Shown one piece after another: positions 9,191 to 17,953 of a stretch of DNA of 64,000 nt. The notes under the pieces are model-generated. The model saw only the letters and a list, made by a program, of their open reading frames with translations. It was not told where the DNA came from and made no database searches. The stretch spans positions 1,178,001-1,242,000 of the forward strand of contig JAOTRX010000002.1 of NCBI GenBank assembly GCA_030247675.1. Reading direction: 5' to 3'. Numbering within the stretch: the stretch's first letter is position 1; each line of letters begins with the position of its first letter. The translations under genes were made by a program, and so were the position numbers. The DNA is from Desulforhopalus sp. GTDB lineage: Bacteria; Desulfobacterota; Desulfobulbia; Desulfobulbales; Desulfocapsaceae.

Positions 9191-10990
9191 ATGATAGGAA
9201 CAATTAACGGCAAGCAGGTCGAATTTAGCAAAAATCAGACCATACTGAGTGTTGCGAAGGCCAACAATCACTTCATTCCGACTCTTTGTGAGATGGCCGA
9301 CCTTGAGCACACACCGGGCACCTGCAGAGTATGCCTGGTTGACATACAGAAAAAGGATGATTCAGAACACCGTATCGTCACCTCATGCACTACGCCGATG
9401 GAGGAGGGGATGACTGTTCTGACCCGCACCCCGAAGGTGCGGCAGATGCAGCGGCTGCAGGTGGAGCTGCTCATCGCAGACCATAACCAGGATTGCGCCT
9501 CCTGCATTCGCCATGGCAACTGCGAACTGCAGGATGTCGCCCAATTTGTCGGACTTGAACAGACCCGCTATACCTACCCGCAGTTTTACCAGCGGCGCAG
9601 CAAGGACAAATCATCGCCGGCGGTTGTCCGGGATATGAGCAAGTGCATCCGCTGCTTCCGCTGCGTCAAGGTCTGCCGGGATATTCAGGGTATCGATGCC
9701 CTGGTTATCACTGAGAAAGGACTGGAAACGGAGATCAGCGTCCGCGACCATCTGCCCCTTGATCAGTCGAACTGTGTGTCCTGCGGCCAGTGCATTCTCG
9801 TCTGCCCGGTTGGCGCCCTGGCCGAGAAGAATGACATAGAGGCTGCCCAGAACCTGTTCTCCGACCCCGATATCTTTACGGTGGTGCAGTTTGCTCCGGC
9901 GGTGCGCACGGCAATCGGCGAGGAGTTCAATATGGCCAAGGGTGAGAATGTCGAGGGCAAGATCATCACAGCCCTCAAACGGCTTGGTGCCAATGTCGTC
10001 CTCGATACCAATTTTACCGCCGACCTGGTTATCATGGAGGAAGGCAACGAATTGCTGGATCGGGTGCTGAACAAGGGGACCCTTCCCATGTTCACCTCCT
10101 GTTGCCCCGGCTGGGTGAATTTCGTTGAGAAATATTACCCGGAAATGACCGGACATCTGTCAACCGTCCGTTCGCCCCAGCAGTGTCTGGGCTCAATGGC
10201 CAAGACCTATCTCGCCGGGAAAATGGACCTTGATCCCAGCCGTATCCGGGTCATCTCCCTCATGCCCTGCACGGCCAAGAAGGGCGAGGCGAAGCGGACC
10301 GAGTTTGCCGGAGACGGCTCCGCCGATGTCGATGTCGTCCTGACAACCCGCGAGTTCGCCAGGCTTCTGAAACGAGAAGGGATTGATCTGGCCCTCCTGG
10401 AGGATAGCGGCTTCGACAACCCCTGGATGACCGACTACTCGGGTGCCGCGGTTATCTTCGGCAATACCGGTGGCGTCATGGAGGCGGCGGTCAGGACCGT
10501 TCATAAGGTGGTGACCGGCAAGGAACTGGAACAGGTCGAGTATACACCCCTGCGCGGCGACGGCACCTCCCGGCAGGCCACGGTTGATCTCGGCGCGGAG
10601 ATAGGTCCGGTCCGGCTGGCGGTTGTCCACACCCTGAAAGAGGCGCGCGCCATCATGGAGGCGATTAAAAGCAAGGAGCGTTCCTATGACTTTGTCGAGG
10701 TGATGGCCTGCCCAGGAGGATGCGCCGGAGGTGGCGGACAGCCGAGAAGTAAGCACTCCTATCAGGGCTCGAGCCGGGAACGCAAACAAGGCCTATACGC
10801 CATCGATACAAACCGGCCGATCCGCCAATCCCATAATAATCCAATGATTGCCAGACTCTACGAGGACTTTCTGGAAAAACCCCTCGGTGAAAAAAGCCAT
10901 CACCTGCTGCACACGACCTACCGCGACAGGAAGCAGAACATCAAGCATACCATGATGGAGATTTGGCAGGAGATTGAAGAGCGGAGCTGA
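9191..10990 (+). CDS. hydA: [FeFe] hydrogenase catalytic subunit (multi-cluster, M3-like)
   Basis: Makes or oxidises H2 at the H-cluster. The N-terminus is a 2Fe-2S ferredoxin domain (CEMADLEHTPGTCRVC), then an H-x3-C-type cluster region (CASCIRHGNCEL). Two 4Fe-4S clusters follow (CIRCFRCVKVC, CVSCGQCILVCPVG). The H-domain has all three signatures: TSCCPGW near residue 304, MPCTAKKGE near 358 and EVMACPGGCAGGGGQP near 505. The proton-transfer Cys of TSCCP is kept. The small-subunit region is fused at the C-terminus and ends in a basic amphipathic helix. A GGGGG-rich ribosome site precedes the ATG. The absence of a signal peptide places it in the cytoplasm, consistent with the NAD(P)-linked partner upstream. 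Confidence 0.95.
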   Translation: MIGTINGKQVEFSKNQTILSVAKANNHFIPTLCEMADLEHTPGTCRVCLVDIQKKDDSEHRIVTSCTTPMEEGMTVLTRTPKVRQMQRLQVELLIADHNQDCASCIRHGNCELQDVAQFVGLEQTRYTYPQFYQRRSKDKSSPAVVRDMSKCIRCFRCVKVCRDIQGIDALVITEKGLETEISVRDHLPLDQSNCVSCGQCILVCPVGALAEKNDIEAAQNLFSDPDIFTVVQFAPAVRTAIGEEFNMAKGENVEGKIITALKRLGANVVLDTNFTADLVIMEEGNELLDRVLNKGTLPMFTSCCPGWVNFVEKYYPEMTGHLSTVRSPQQCLGSMAKTYLAGKMDLDPSRIRVISLMPCTAKKGEAKRTEFAGDGSADVDVVLTTREFARLLKREGIDLALLEDSGFDNPWMTDYSGAAVIFGNTGGVMEAAVRTVHKVVTGKELEQVEYTPLRGDGTSRQATVDLGAEIGPVRLAVVHTLKEARAIMEAIKSKERSYDFVEVMACPGGCAGGGGQPRSKHSYQGSSRERKQGLYAIDTNRPIRQSHNNPMIARLYEDFLEKPLGEKSHHLLHTTYRDRKQNIKHTMMEIWQEIEERS

Positions 10991-11011
10991 TCAGGAAGCG
11001 TCGCTATGATC

Positions 11012-11062
11012 CGTCCCGATGGTCGCCGGTGGCGGGAGGGCGACTGGTGTTCCATCGGGACG
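11012..11062 (+). terminator. Long hairpin after the hydrogenase gene
   Basis: CGTCCCGATGG (11012-11022) pairs perfectly with CCATCGGGACG (11052-11062), and TCGCC/GGCGA can add an inner stem. It begins 22 bp after the hydA stop and has no T tract. It could be a terminator, processing site or mRNA 3' stabiliser separating hydA from hydG. Confidence 0.45.
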
Positions 11063-11131
11063 TGATCGGCCGTAAATTTGGGAATGGATGCTGCATCTTA
11101 TTTCAATGAGCTTGCAAGTTGGCTCGGAAGG

Positions 11132-11184
11132 AGGGTGCACTCCGTGCACCATCTCTGGTTTTGTTGGTGCACAGAGTGCATCCT
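11132..11184. repeat. Nested palindromic repeat between hydA and hydG
   Basis: Two 19-bp arms (11132-11150 and 11166-11184) are inverted copies matching at about 17 of 19 positions. Each arm is itself palindromic around GTGCAC-tcc-GTGCAC or its variant. This double-palindrome design resembles a REP/BIME-type element. It lies ~60 bp before the chosen hydG start. Confidence 0.55.
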
Positions 11185-11243
11185 ACGAAAAACAAAGCCA
11201 TCTTGAGTGCAAAAGCGAGTTAAGGGAAAAGAAGGAATCGCAA

Positions 11244-12695
11244 ATGGTAAAAATAGATAGAGAAGGATCGGACCCGATGGTGAGCTCTAGTCATAGGGAA
11301 TCGTTGGCCGAAGATGACTACCCGGACTTTATCGATCATTCCGCCTTGAGCAAGCTGGCCTTGCGTCCGGAGGCAGGGGAGGGGGAGATTTTCGAGATCC
11401 TGTCCCGCGCCGCCGAGCTCAAGGGTTTGAATATATACGATGCGGCGGCCTTGCTGTCGGTCCGCCAACCGAAGCATATCCGGTTGATTATGGCCGCGGC
11501 CGAACAGGTAAAGCTGGCAATTTACGGCCGACGGATGGTCATGTTCGCCCCCTTGTATACCAGCAATTATTGCGTCAATAACTGCCTGTATTGTGGTTTC
11601 AGAAAGGACAACAAGGACTTGACCAGACGCAGGCTCAGTATCGAAGAGATCTGTGCCGAAACCAGGGTCCTCTTGAAGGAGGGGCACAAGCGGCTCCTTG
11701 TTCTCTCCGGCGAGACAGGGGGTAAAGGTCTCGCCGGTTTAAAGGAGACCTTGCAGGCCATTTACCAGGTACGGGAAAACGGCCAGGGGATCCGGCGGAT
11801 AAACGTCGAGATAGCCCCGCTGTCGACCGCCCAGTTTCGCCAGTTGAAGACCTGCAATATCGGCACCTATATCTGCTTCCAGGAGACCTACGATCAGGGG
11901 TTGTATAGCAGATACCATCGCTCGGGCCCGAAGGCCGATTATAAAAACCGTTTGTTCGTCATGCACCGGGCCATGGAGGCGGGGATCGACGATGTCGGAA
12001 TCGGCGCCCTTTTCGGCCTGGCGGATCACCGGTTCGAGACCCTCGCCCTTCTCAGGCACGCCGAGGAACTGGAACGGATCTTCGGCTGCGGCCCGCATAC
12101 GGTGAGCGTTCCCCGTATTGAACCGGCCCACGGGGCGCCGGTGTCGACGGAGGTGCCTTTCCCGGTGGATGACGATGCCTTCCGCACCATTATTGCCGTC
12201 CTGCGCCTGTCCTTGCCGTACACCGGCATCATCCTCTCCACCCGGGAGAATGCCGCTCTGCGCCACGAACTGTTTCGCTACGGCGTAAGCCAGATTTCCG
12301 CCGGATCAAGGACTGCCATCGGCGGCTATAGCGAAGATCAGGCAGAGGAGGGGCAGTTTTCCCTGGGCGACCAGCGTCCCATGGAGGAGGTGATACGCGA
12401 ATTGGTGGACATGGGCTTCATCCCGTCCTTTTGTACCGGGTGCTACCGGAAGGGCCGGGTGGGCAAGGACTTTATGGATCTGGCTAAACCCGGACTGATT
12501 AAGTCCTTTTGCCATCCCAACGGTCTGGTTTCCTTTGCCGAATACCTCACCGATTTTGCCGGGGACGACACCCGGCGGCAAGGCTTTGACTTGATCGACA
12601 AGATGGTGGACGAGGAGGACAATCTGGCAATTCAAACGGTGGTCCGCGAATCGCTGGTGCGGATTGCCGGCGGGGAAAGGGACATCTATCTCTAG
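11244..12695 (+). CDS. hydG: [FeFe] hydrogenase maturase HydG (radical SAM tyrosine lyase)
   Basis: Cleaves tyrosine to supply CO and cyanide, on an iron-cysteine synthon, for the H-cluster. The radical-SAM motif CVNNCLYC is near residue 110. The C-terminal auxiliary cluster motif FCTGCYRKGRVG near 395 separates HydG from ThiH. I chose the ATG at 11244, which has AAGGA upstream and gives 483 residues, the usual size. An open frame extends back to 11088, but its translation runs through the palindromic repeat and looks non-coding. hydE begins 2 bp after the stop. Confidence 0.95.
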   Translation: MVKIDREGSDPMVSSSHRESLAEDDYPDFIDHSALSKLALRPEAGEGEIFEILSRAAELKGLNIYDAAALLSVRQPKHIRLIMAAAEQVKLAIYGRRMVMFAPLYTSNYCVNNCLYCGFRKDNKDLTRRRLSIEEICAETRVLLKEGHKRLLVLSGETGGKGLAGLKETLQAIYQVRENGQGIRRINVEIAPLSTAQFRQLKTCNIGTYICFQETYDQGLYSRYHRSGPKADYKNRLFVMHRAMEAGIDDVGIGALFGLADHRFETLALLRHAEELERIFGCGPHTVSVPRIEPAHGAPVSTEVPFPVDDDAFRTIIAVLRLSLPYTGIILSTRENAALRHELFRYGVSQISAGSRTAIGGYSEDQAEEGQFSLGDQRPMEEVIRELVDMGFIPSFCTGCYRKGRVGKDFMDLAKPGLIKSFCHPNGLVSFAEYLTDFAGDDTRRQGFDLIDKMVDEEDNLAIQTVVRESLVRIAGGERDIYL

Positions 12696-12697
12696 GT

Positions 12698-13765
12698 ATG
12701 GCAATGGCAGTTCACATCCCGGCTGAGGGTTTGCAACAGGTGGCCGGCAACCAGGTAGTCCCCCTCAGTCCGGCGGAAATCACCGGCCTCTTTTGCCATG
12801 CGGCGACTGAAGAACTGGTTGCCATGGCTAACGCCACCTGCCGGCGGGTGCATGGCCGGGATGTCCTGCTGCGCGGCCTGATCGAGTACAGCAATGTCTG
12901 CAGCTGCGATTGCCTTTACTGTGGAATCCGGCATGGCAACCGCCGGGTGAAGCGCTATCGCATGGAGGAATCAGCCATTCTTGCCGTCGTGGAGGAAGGC
13001 TATAACCGGGGCTTTCGCTCCTTTGTCCTCCAGGGCGGCGAGGATCCTGACTACACGACAGGGAGGATCTGTCGACTGGTGGGGATGATTAAGGGCCAGG
13101 GCCGGGAAGATGCGGCGGTCACCCTGAGCTGCGGCATGCGCCGCCGGAACGAATACCAGGCGATGGCCCAGGCCGGTGTCGACCGCTATCTTTTGCGTTT
13201 TGAGACGGCCGACCCGCGGCTGCACTTTTCCCTGCGCAGACGCACCCTGGCGGATCGGCTGGAGGCCTTGGATGGCATCCGGGATGCCGGTTTGCAGGTA
13301 GGCAGTGGCTATATGCTCGGTCTGCCAGGAGAAACTCCGGAAATCCAATTGGAGAATATTCTGCTCTGCCAAAGCTTACAGCTGGATATGATCGGTGTCG
13401 GCCCCTTCATCCCCCATCCGGACACCCCCTTGGGCGGCGCCGGGCAGCAGCCGCTTGAAGCGGTCATCCGCGGCCTTGCCCTGCTGCGCCTGGCCCTGCC
13501 CGAGGCCCATCTTCCGGCAACCACCGCAGCCGGCAGTCTGGTCGCCGATGGCCGGGAACAGATGCTGGCCGCCGGGGCCAATGTGTTGATGCCCAATCTG
13601 ACCCCGATGATTTTTAAAGAGAACTATCTGCTGTATCCCAACAAGGTCTGTCTGCTGGAAAAGGGTGTCGAGGATCTGGCCGGTCTCGCCGGGCAGCTAT
13701 TGCCCCTCGATCGCAAACTCAGTTTTGCCCGGGGCGATGCCCTGCGCATTGCCAGGAAGAATTGA
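12698..13765 (+). CDS. hydE: [FeFe] hydrogenase maturase HydE (radical SAM)
   Basis: Radical SAM enzyme that acts on the HydG-made synthon during assembly of the diiron subcluster. The CSCDCLYCGIR cluster motif is near residue 67. FVLQGGEDP and the SAM-binding region GSGYMLGLPGET follow, then GVGPFIPHPDTPL. Length 355 matches the family. The frame opens MAMAV, so an alternative ATG lies at 12704. The stop TGA overlaps the ATG of the next gene by one base (TGATG), which implies translational coupling. Confidence 0.94.
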   Translation: MAMAVHIPAEGLQQVAGNQVVPLSPAEITGLFCHAATEELVAMANATCRRVHGRDVLLRGLIEYSNVCSCDCLYCGIRHGNRRVKRYRMEESAILAVVEEGYNRGFRSFVLQGGEDPDYTTGRICRLVGMIKGQGREDAAVTLSCGMRRRNEYQAMAQAGVDRYLLRFETADPRLHFSLRRRTLADRLEALDGIRDAGLQVGSGYMLGLPGETPEIQLENILLCQSLQLDMIGVGPFIPHPDTPLGGAGQQPLEAVIRGLALLRLALPEAHLPATTAAGSLVADGREQMLAAGANVLMPNLTPMIFKENYLLYPNKVCLLEKGVEDLAGLAGQLLPLDRKLSFARGDALRIARKN

Positions 13766-15102
13766 TGATCTACTATGGCGAAGAAACGGCCAAGGCCTTG
13801 ACCTGGCTAGGGAAAGACCAGACGCCACGGCAGCTCATCCAGGCCTATGGCCAGGTGAAACTGGCGGCGATATGCGCCCAGCAGGAAACTGCCGCCCTGT
13901 ATCCTGAGGATTATTTTCCACTGCTGAAAGATACCGCGGGTGAGATAATCGACGGGCAATGGGACGGCCAGTTCCCCCTGCCTCTTTCCCAGGGTGGGGC
14001 CGGAACCAGCCTGCATATGAATATCTGCGAGGTCCTGGCCAACCTGGCCAATAGCCGCTATACAGGAGATTTTCGCGCCCATCCCTTGGACCATCTGGCC
14101 AGGTTTCAATCGACCAACGATACCTTGCCAACCGCCGTTATCCTCATGACCTACCGCTTTCTCGAACGGATCGAAAAGCAGGTCGTCCGTCTGCAGGAGG
14201 GTCTGGTCGAACGAGAAGGATTATACGGCAACTGGCTGATGTGCGGCCGCACCGAACTCCAGGACGCCCTGCCCATTACCCTCGGTCAGGTCTTCGGCGC
14301 CTGGGCCGGGCCTGTGGAAAGAGACCGCTGGCGTCTGCATAAGGTGAAAGAACGCCTCAGGATCATTCCGCTCGGCGGGACGGCTCTCGGGACCGGCTTC
14401 TCGGCGCCGCTTGCCTATGTGTTTGCGGTTGAAAAACACCTCCGGCGCATCACCGGCCTGCCTCTTTGTCGCAGCCAGAACCTCTGCGACCAGGTTGCCC
14501 ACACCGACAGCCTGGCGGAATGCGCCAATGCCATGGGCCTGTGCGCCGATAATCTCTACAAAATGTCCTCGGATCTCCTCCTCTACAGCTCATCACTTTG
14601 CCGGGAGATGCGCCATGCGGAGGTGCAATTCGGTTCCAGTATCATGCCGGATAAATCCAACCCGGTCCTCCTGGAGTGGATCCGCGGTCTGGCCATGGAG
14701 TGTTCTGCCGTCGCCGGTCTGGTGGGCCAGTTTTGCCGGGGGGGACAGCTGCAACTGAACGCCAATATGCCCTTTATCGCCGAACAGATGCTCCGCCTCT
14801 CCAGCCGCCTGGAAAAGGCCCTGGACTGCACGGCCGGACGGCTACTAGAGGCGCTGCAACCCGACAGGGCTGTTATGGAGGCGCGCCTGGCGGTCAGCCC
14901 GGCCCTGTTGAACACCCTGAAGGATGCCTTGGGCTATTCACGCTTGAAGTCCTTGCTGCCTCTCATTGAGGAGGCGGCACCGCAGAACCGCCGGGAGCTT
15001 GCCCTGTGGCTGGAAAAAAATACCGAACTTAAGAAAGCATTTCTCGATGCCTGGGCAGATCCCCGCCATCTCACCAATATCGACACGGGAAAAATCCGAT
15101 GA
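13765..15102 (+). CDS. Aspartase/fumarase-superfamily lyase inside the hydrogenase maturation operon
   Basis: Member of the aspartate ammonia-lyase family. It shows GGAGTSLHMNICEVLANLA (substrate loop) and the superfamily signature GSSIMPDKSNPVLLEW near residue 292. Length 445 is slightly short for AspA. The start is the ATG at 13765, overlapping the hydE stop by one base; the TTG just before it is a less likely start. Its own stop overlaps the hydF ATG (ATGA). This tight packing argues for a role in hydrogenase maturation. Similar genes sit in hyd operons of some other bacteria, and release of ammonia for the dithiomethylamine bridge has been suggested. That role is inference; plain aspartate catabolism is the alternative. 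Confidence 0.85.
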   Translation: MIYYGEETAKALTWLGKDQTPRQLIQAYGQVKLAAICAQQETAALYPEDYFPLLKDTAGEIIDGQWDGQFPLPLSQGGAGTSLHMNICEVLANLANSRYTGDFRAHPLDHLARFQSTNDTLPTAVILMTYRFLERIEKQVVRLQEGLVEREGLYGNWLMCGRTELQDALPITLGQVFGAWAGPVERDRWRLHKVKERLRIIPLGGTALGTGFSAPLAYVFAVEKHLRRITGLPLCRSQNLCDQVAHTDSLAECANAMGLCADNLYKMSSDLLLYSSSLCREMRHAEVQFGSSIMPDKSNPVLLEWIRGLAMECSAVAGLVGQFCRGGQLQLNANMPFIAEQMLRLSSRLEKALDCTAGRLLEALQPDRAVMEARLAVSPALLNTLKDALGYSRLKSLLPLIEEAAPQNRRELALWLEKNTELKKAFLDAWADPRHLTNIDTGKIR

Positions 15103-16322
15103 GTACCACCACCCCTCTTGCCGAATTGACGACAATCGTCCTCGCCGGGATCCGCAACGCCGGCAAATCATCGTTGATGAACAATCTTTTTAGAAAGAAT
15201 GTGGCCATTGTCTCGGACACCCCCGGAACGACCACCGATCCGGTGACCAGGAAGATAGAACTGGGGAAATTGGGCATGTGCGCGGTAACCGATACCGCCG
15301 GGCTGGATGATAGGGGAGGACTCGGGGAACAGCGCATTGCAAAGGCGAAGGAAAGGGTGATGGCGGCCGATTTGCTCCTCTTTGTATCCCCCGGCAACCT
15401 GCCGCCGCAGCCCTGCGAGGTGGAGTTTTTGCAGTGGCTCGGGGGTCAGGGGATTCCCTGGCTGGCTGTGACGACCTTTGCCGATCTGCCCGGCCACCCC
15501 GATAAGAGGGAATTCTTTGCCGGTCATACCTGTATTCCCCAGGATAATTTCCAGCCGGAAAGCGCCCTGAAATTGGTTGCCGGCATGGAGCAGCTACAAG
15601 ACAAAATAACCAGGGAGATAACCCCGGTTGAAGGTCTGGTGCAGGAACAGGACCTGGTCTTGTTGGTTACCCCCATTGATTTGTCGGCCCCGGCCGGCCG
15701 GTTGATCCTCCCCCAGGTGGAAACCATCCGCGATCTTCTCGACCGGGATTGTGCCGCGCTCATTGTAAAAGAGCGGGAATTAGCCTTTTTTTACCAGCGC
15801 TTGGGAATCCGGCCCTCCCTGGTGATTACCGATAGTCAGGCCTTCCACAAGGTTGCCGCCGATCTGCCGGAGGACCAGCCCCTTACCTCCTTTTCCCTGC
15901 TGTTCGCCAGGAAAAAGGGCGATCCGGCCTGGTTTATAAAGAGCCTTGCGATTCTCAGGAAATTTCCGGAGAACGGTCGGGTCCTGGTAATGGAATCCTG
16001 CTCGCATCATTGCCAGGCGGAGGATATCGGCAGGGTGAAGATCCCTAGACTCTTCCGGCAGATGGTGGGGTCGAGGGTGGAATTCCACCATAGCAGGCAA
16101 TTGCCGGAAGACCCGGCAAGCTGGGATCTGGTCATTCATTGCGGGGGCTGCATGATCACCCAGAGGGCCATGGAGGCGCGACTGGAGGTTTTTCGCAGAA
16201 ACAGGATTCCAGTTCTCAACTATGGCCTCTTCCTTGCCTGGGCGCATGGGTTGTTGCCACGGGCCCTCGAACCTTTTCCAGGGCTTGTCGGCCTCTACGA
16301 AAAACAGCTGTCTGCTGGGTAG
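15099..16322 (+). CDS. hydF: [FeFe] hydrogenase maturation GTPase HydF (scaffold)
   Basis: Scaffold GTPase that assembles and hands the diiron subcluster to HydA. The P-loop GIRNAGKSS is near residue 18, with switch region DTPGTTTDPV and DTAGLDD. The dimerisation and cluster-binding C-terminus shows CSHHCQAEDIGRVKIPR and CGGCM, together the H-x-H/C ... C-x2-C ligands of HydF. The ATG overlaps the preceding stop by four bases. This closes the hydG-hydE-lyase-hydF run. A copy of the ~54-bp repeat follows 33 bp later. Confidence 0.94.
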   Translation: MSTTTPLAELTTIVLAGIRNAGKSSLMNNLFRKNVAIVSDTPGTTTDPVTRKIELGKLGMCAVTDTAGLDDRGGLGEQRIAKAKERVMAADLLLFVSPGNLPPQPCEVEFLQWLGGQGIPWLAVTTFADLPGHPDKREFFAGHTCIPQDNFQPESALKLVAGMEQLQDKITREITPVEGLVQEQDLVLLVTPIDLSAPAGRLILPQVETIRDLLDRDCAALIVKERELAFFYQRLGIRPSLVITDSQAFHKVAADLPEDQPLTSFSLLFARKKGDPAWFIKSLAILRKFPENGRVLVMESCSHHCQAEDIGRVKIPRLFRQMVGSRVEFHHSRQLPEDPASWDLVIHCGGCMITQRAMEARLEVFRRNRIPVLNYGLFLAWAHGLLPRALEPFPGLVGLYEKQLSAG

Positions 16323-16355
16323 ATCAATGCCCGCAAAGCTCCCGGATATTTTTCG

Positions 16356-16409
16356 TATACCACAAGGGCCGGTTTTGTTTGAGCAGACAAGCTGCTCAAC
16401 GCAGCTTTA
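16356..16409 (+). repeat. Single copy of the dispersed ~54-bp repeat
   Basis: Starts TATACCACAAGGGC and has stem GAGCAG-ACAAG-CTGCTC at 16381-16397. It ends 2 bp from the minus-strand flavodoxin stop, between convergent genes, where it could act as a terminator or mRNA-end structure. Confidence 0.8.
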
Positions 16410-16411
16410 TG

Positions 16412-16846
16412 TTATGCAACCTTGGCAGCGAGTTCTTTGCCGTAGGCGTGGGCGACTTTGATACCACCATCGATTTCACTGCCTTTTAGCATCAGCGGGG
16501 TGCTGACCATATTCATGCTGTAGATGTTTTTCATCGTGTCGAAGATCCGTTCCGCCGCTTCGCCACTCCAGCCAAAGGCGCCAAAGGCCCCGCCGACCTT
16601 ATCCCTGAGATCGGCTTTTTCAGCGAGAAACAGGAAGGTTTTCATCCTCTGCATCATCTCGCCGTGGTAGGTCGACGAGCCGAAGGCGTAGATATCGAAA
16701 CCGGCAAGGTCCGTTGCCTGCTTGATCTCGCCAACGTCTTTCAGGGTGACGGTCGCACCTGAGAATCGCAATCCTTCGGCAATAAGCTCGGCAATCTTCA
16801 TGGTTTCACCGTTGCGAGTTGAGTAGACAAGAAGTGCCTGGGTCAT
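16412..16846 (-). CDS. Flavodoxin-like FMN protein
   Basis: Small electron carrier of the flavodoxin fold. The FMN phosphate loop is YSTRNGETMK near residue 9, the second loop FGSSTYHGEM near 55, and a third loop GAFGAFGWSGEA near 87. Its 144 residues match short-chain flavodoxins. It is convergent with hydF and may serve redox steps near the hydrogenase, but nothing in the sequence proves a partner. The start has a GGAGG-type site (AAAGGAGGAT) just upstream. Confidence 0.85.
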   Translation of the reverse strand: MTQALLVYSTRNGETMKIAELIAEGLRFSGATVTLKDVGEIKQATDLAGFDIYAFGSSTYHGEMMQRMKTFLFLAEKADLRDKVGGAFGAFGWSGEAAERIFDTMKNIYSMNMVSTPLMLKGSEIDGGIKVAHAYGKELAAKVA

Positions 16847-17219
16847 TTGAATCCTCCTTTGAAAGATGGAAAAGATTGATACCGTTTGTCCATATCATCA
16901 TGACGGGACGTTTCCAGGGTAGCTTATAATAATACGCTTGCCTATCGGGAACTATTGGTTGCAGCCGTGGGGGGATGTATTAGCGAAAAAACGTATTGTA
17001 ACCGGAGATCAATCCGGCAAATTTTCACGGGAAACGGCCCATTGCCTCAATGGTGCCTGGTTTCACCGCGGAAATCTCCCCCCATGCCGGCCTTCACCAA
17101 CACTTGGTGATGTTGTTTCTTGTCGATTCTGTTACAATAATTACCTACTTGACGGTAGTTGTCTTGTCTGCAACATTCCTGCTTACTGTGCGGATTACTC
17201 CAGTTTTAATGGTGGCCTT
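16847..17219. other. Intergenic region upstream of the UPF0126 gene
   Basis: About 370 bp between divergent genes. The upstream part of the open frame from 16938 lacks membrane helices and looks non-coding. A small inverted repeat CACCAACACTTGGTG is at 17095-17109. No gene is supported here. Confidence 0.5.
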
Positions 17220-17831
17220 GTGTTGTTGTATTATTTAGATCTTCTTGGCGTGGCGGTGTTTGCGGTCAGCGGTGTGCTGGCGGCACGCGATCGCGACCTG
17301 GATTTCCTCGGTGTCATCGTGGTGGCGGCGATTACCGCTATCGGCGGTGGCACTCTTCGCGACCTCCTCCTCAATCGGCATCCGATTTTTTGGGTTACCG
17401 ATTCCTGGTATTTGATCGTCATCATCACCGCCGCCCTCTTGACCGTGGCCTATGTGCGGCGATGGCCGCCGCCGGGGACCTCACTCCTCGTCGCCGATGC
17501 CTTTGGTTTGGGCCTTTTTGCCATATCCGGCGCCCAATATGCCGAAGCGGCCCAGTGCCCAGCGCTTATCGTGGTGCTGATGGGTACAATGACCGGCGTG
17601 ACCGGTGGCATTATCCGAGACGTCATCACCGCCAAGATCCCGCTGATCCTGCGGCAGGAGGTCTACGCCACGGCAGCCATCGCCGGCGTCGTGGCATATC
17701 TGGCCATGCAGGCCATCGGTATCTCGCAGGCGATAGCATTTTACAGCGGCATGGCCGTGGTCGTCGTGTTGCGGCTGGTAGCCATACGCTGGAATTTACA
17801 CCTGCCGGTGTTTCATAAGCCGGAACAATGA
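17220..17831 (+). CDS. UPF0126 (TRIC-like) membrane protein
   Basis: Polytopic membrane protein with two copies of the UPF0126 repeat, each with a glycine-rich G-G-G-T-L-R-D or G-G-I-I-R-D motif (AITAIGGGTLRDLLL near residue 37, GVTGGIIRDVI near 123). About seven helices are visible. I chose the GTG at 17220, which gives the usual start VLLYYLDLLGVAVFAVSG and ~203 residues; the frame is open back to 16938 but that part does not look like protein. The family has been related to TRIC cation channels, and the substrate here is unknown. Confidence 0.82.
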   Translation: MLLYYLDLLGVAVFAVSGVLAARDRDLDFLGVIVVAAITAIGGGTLRDLLLNRHPIFWVTDSWYLIVIITAALLTVAYVRRWPPPGTSLLVADAFGLGLFAISGAQYAEAAQCPALIVVLMGTMTGVTGGIIRDVITAKIPLILRQEVYATAAIAGVVAYLAMQAIGISQAIAFYSGMAVVVVLRLVAIRWNLHLPVFHKPEQ

Positions 17832-17953
17832 ACGAGGTCCGTTGACTGAATGCCGTCCGGCATTATCATGGTCATGAATGAAATCGCGGCAGGTTGCCGC
17901 CTAAAGTGCACCTGCCGAAACACTGGCGATCCACAATCTTCGAAGGAAACCGC

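Noticed and set aside
8156..9310. 384-codon minus-strand frame opposite the hydrogenase flavoprotein
   Set aside because: Antisense to clear FAD and NAD(P) motifs; its composition is typical of a shadow frame.
11088..11243. N-terminal extension of HydG
   Set aside because: The extension translates a palindromic repeat; the ATG at 11244 has a ribosome site and gives the normal HydG length.
17832..17953. yybP-ykoY manganese riboswitch before the TerC/Alx gene
   Set aside because: Two short stems are visible, but I could not find the conserved riboswitch core.
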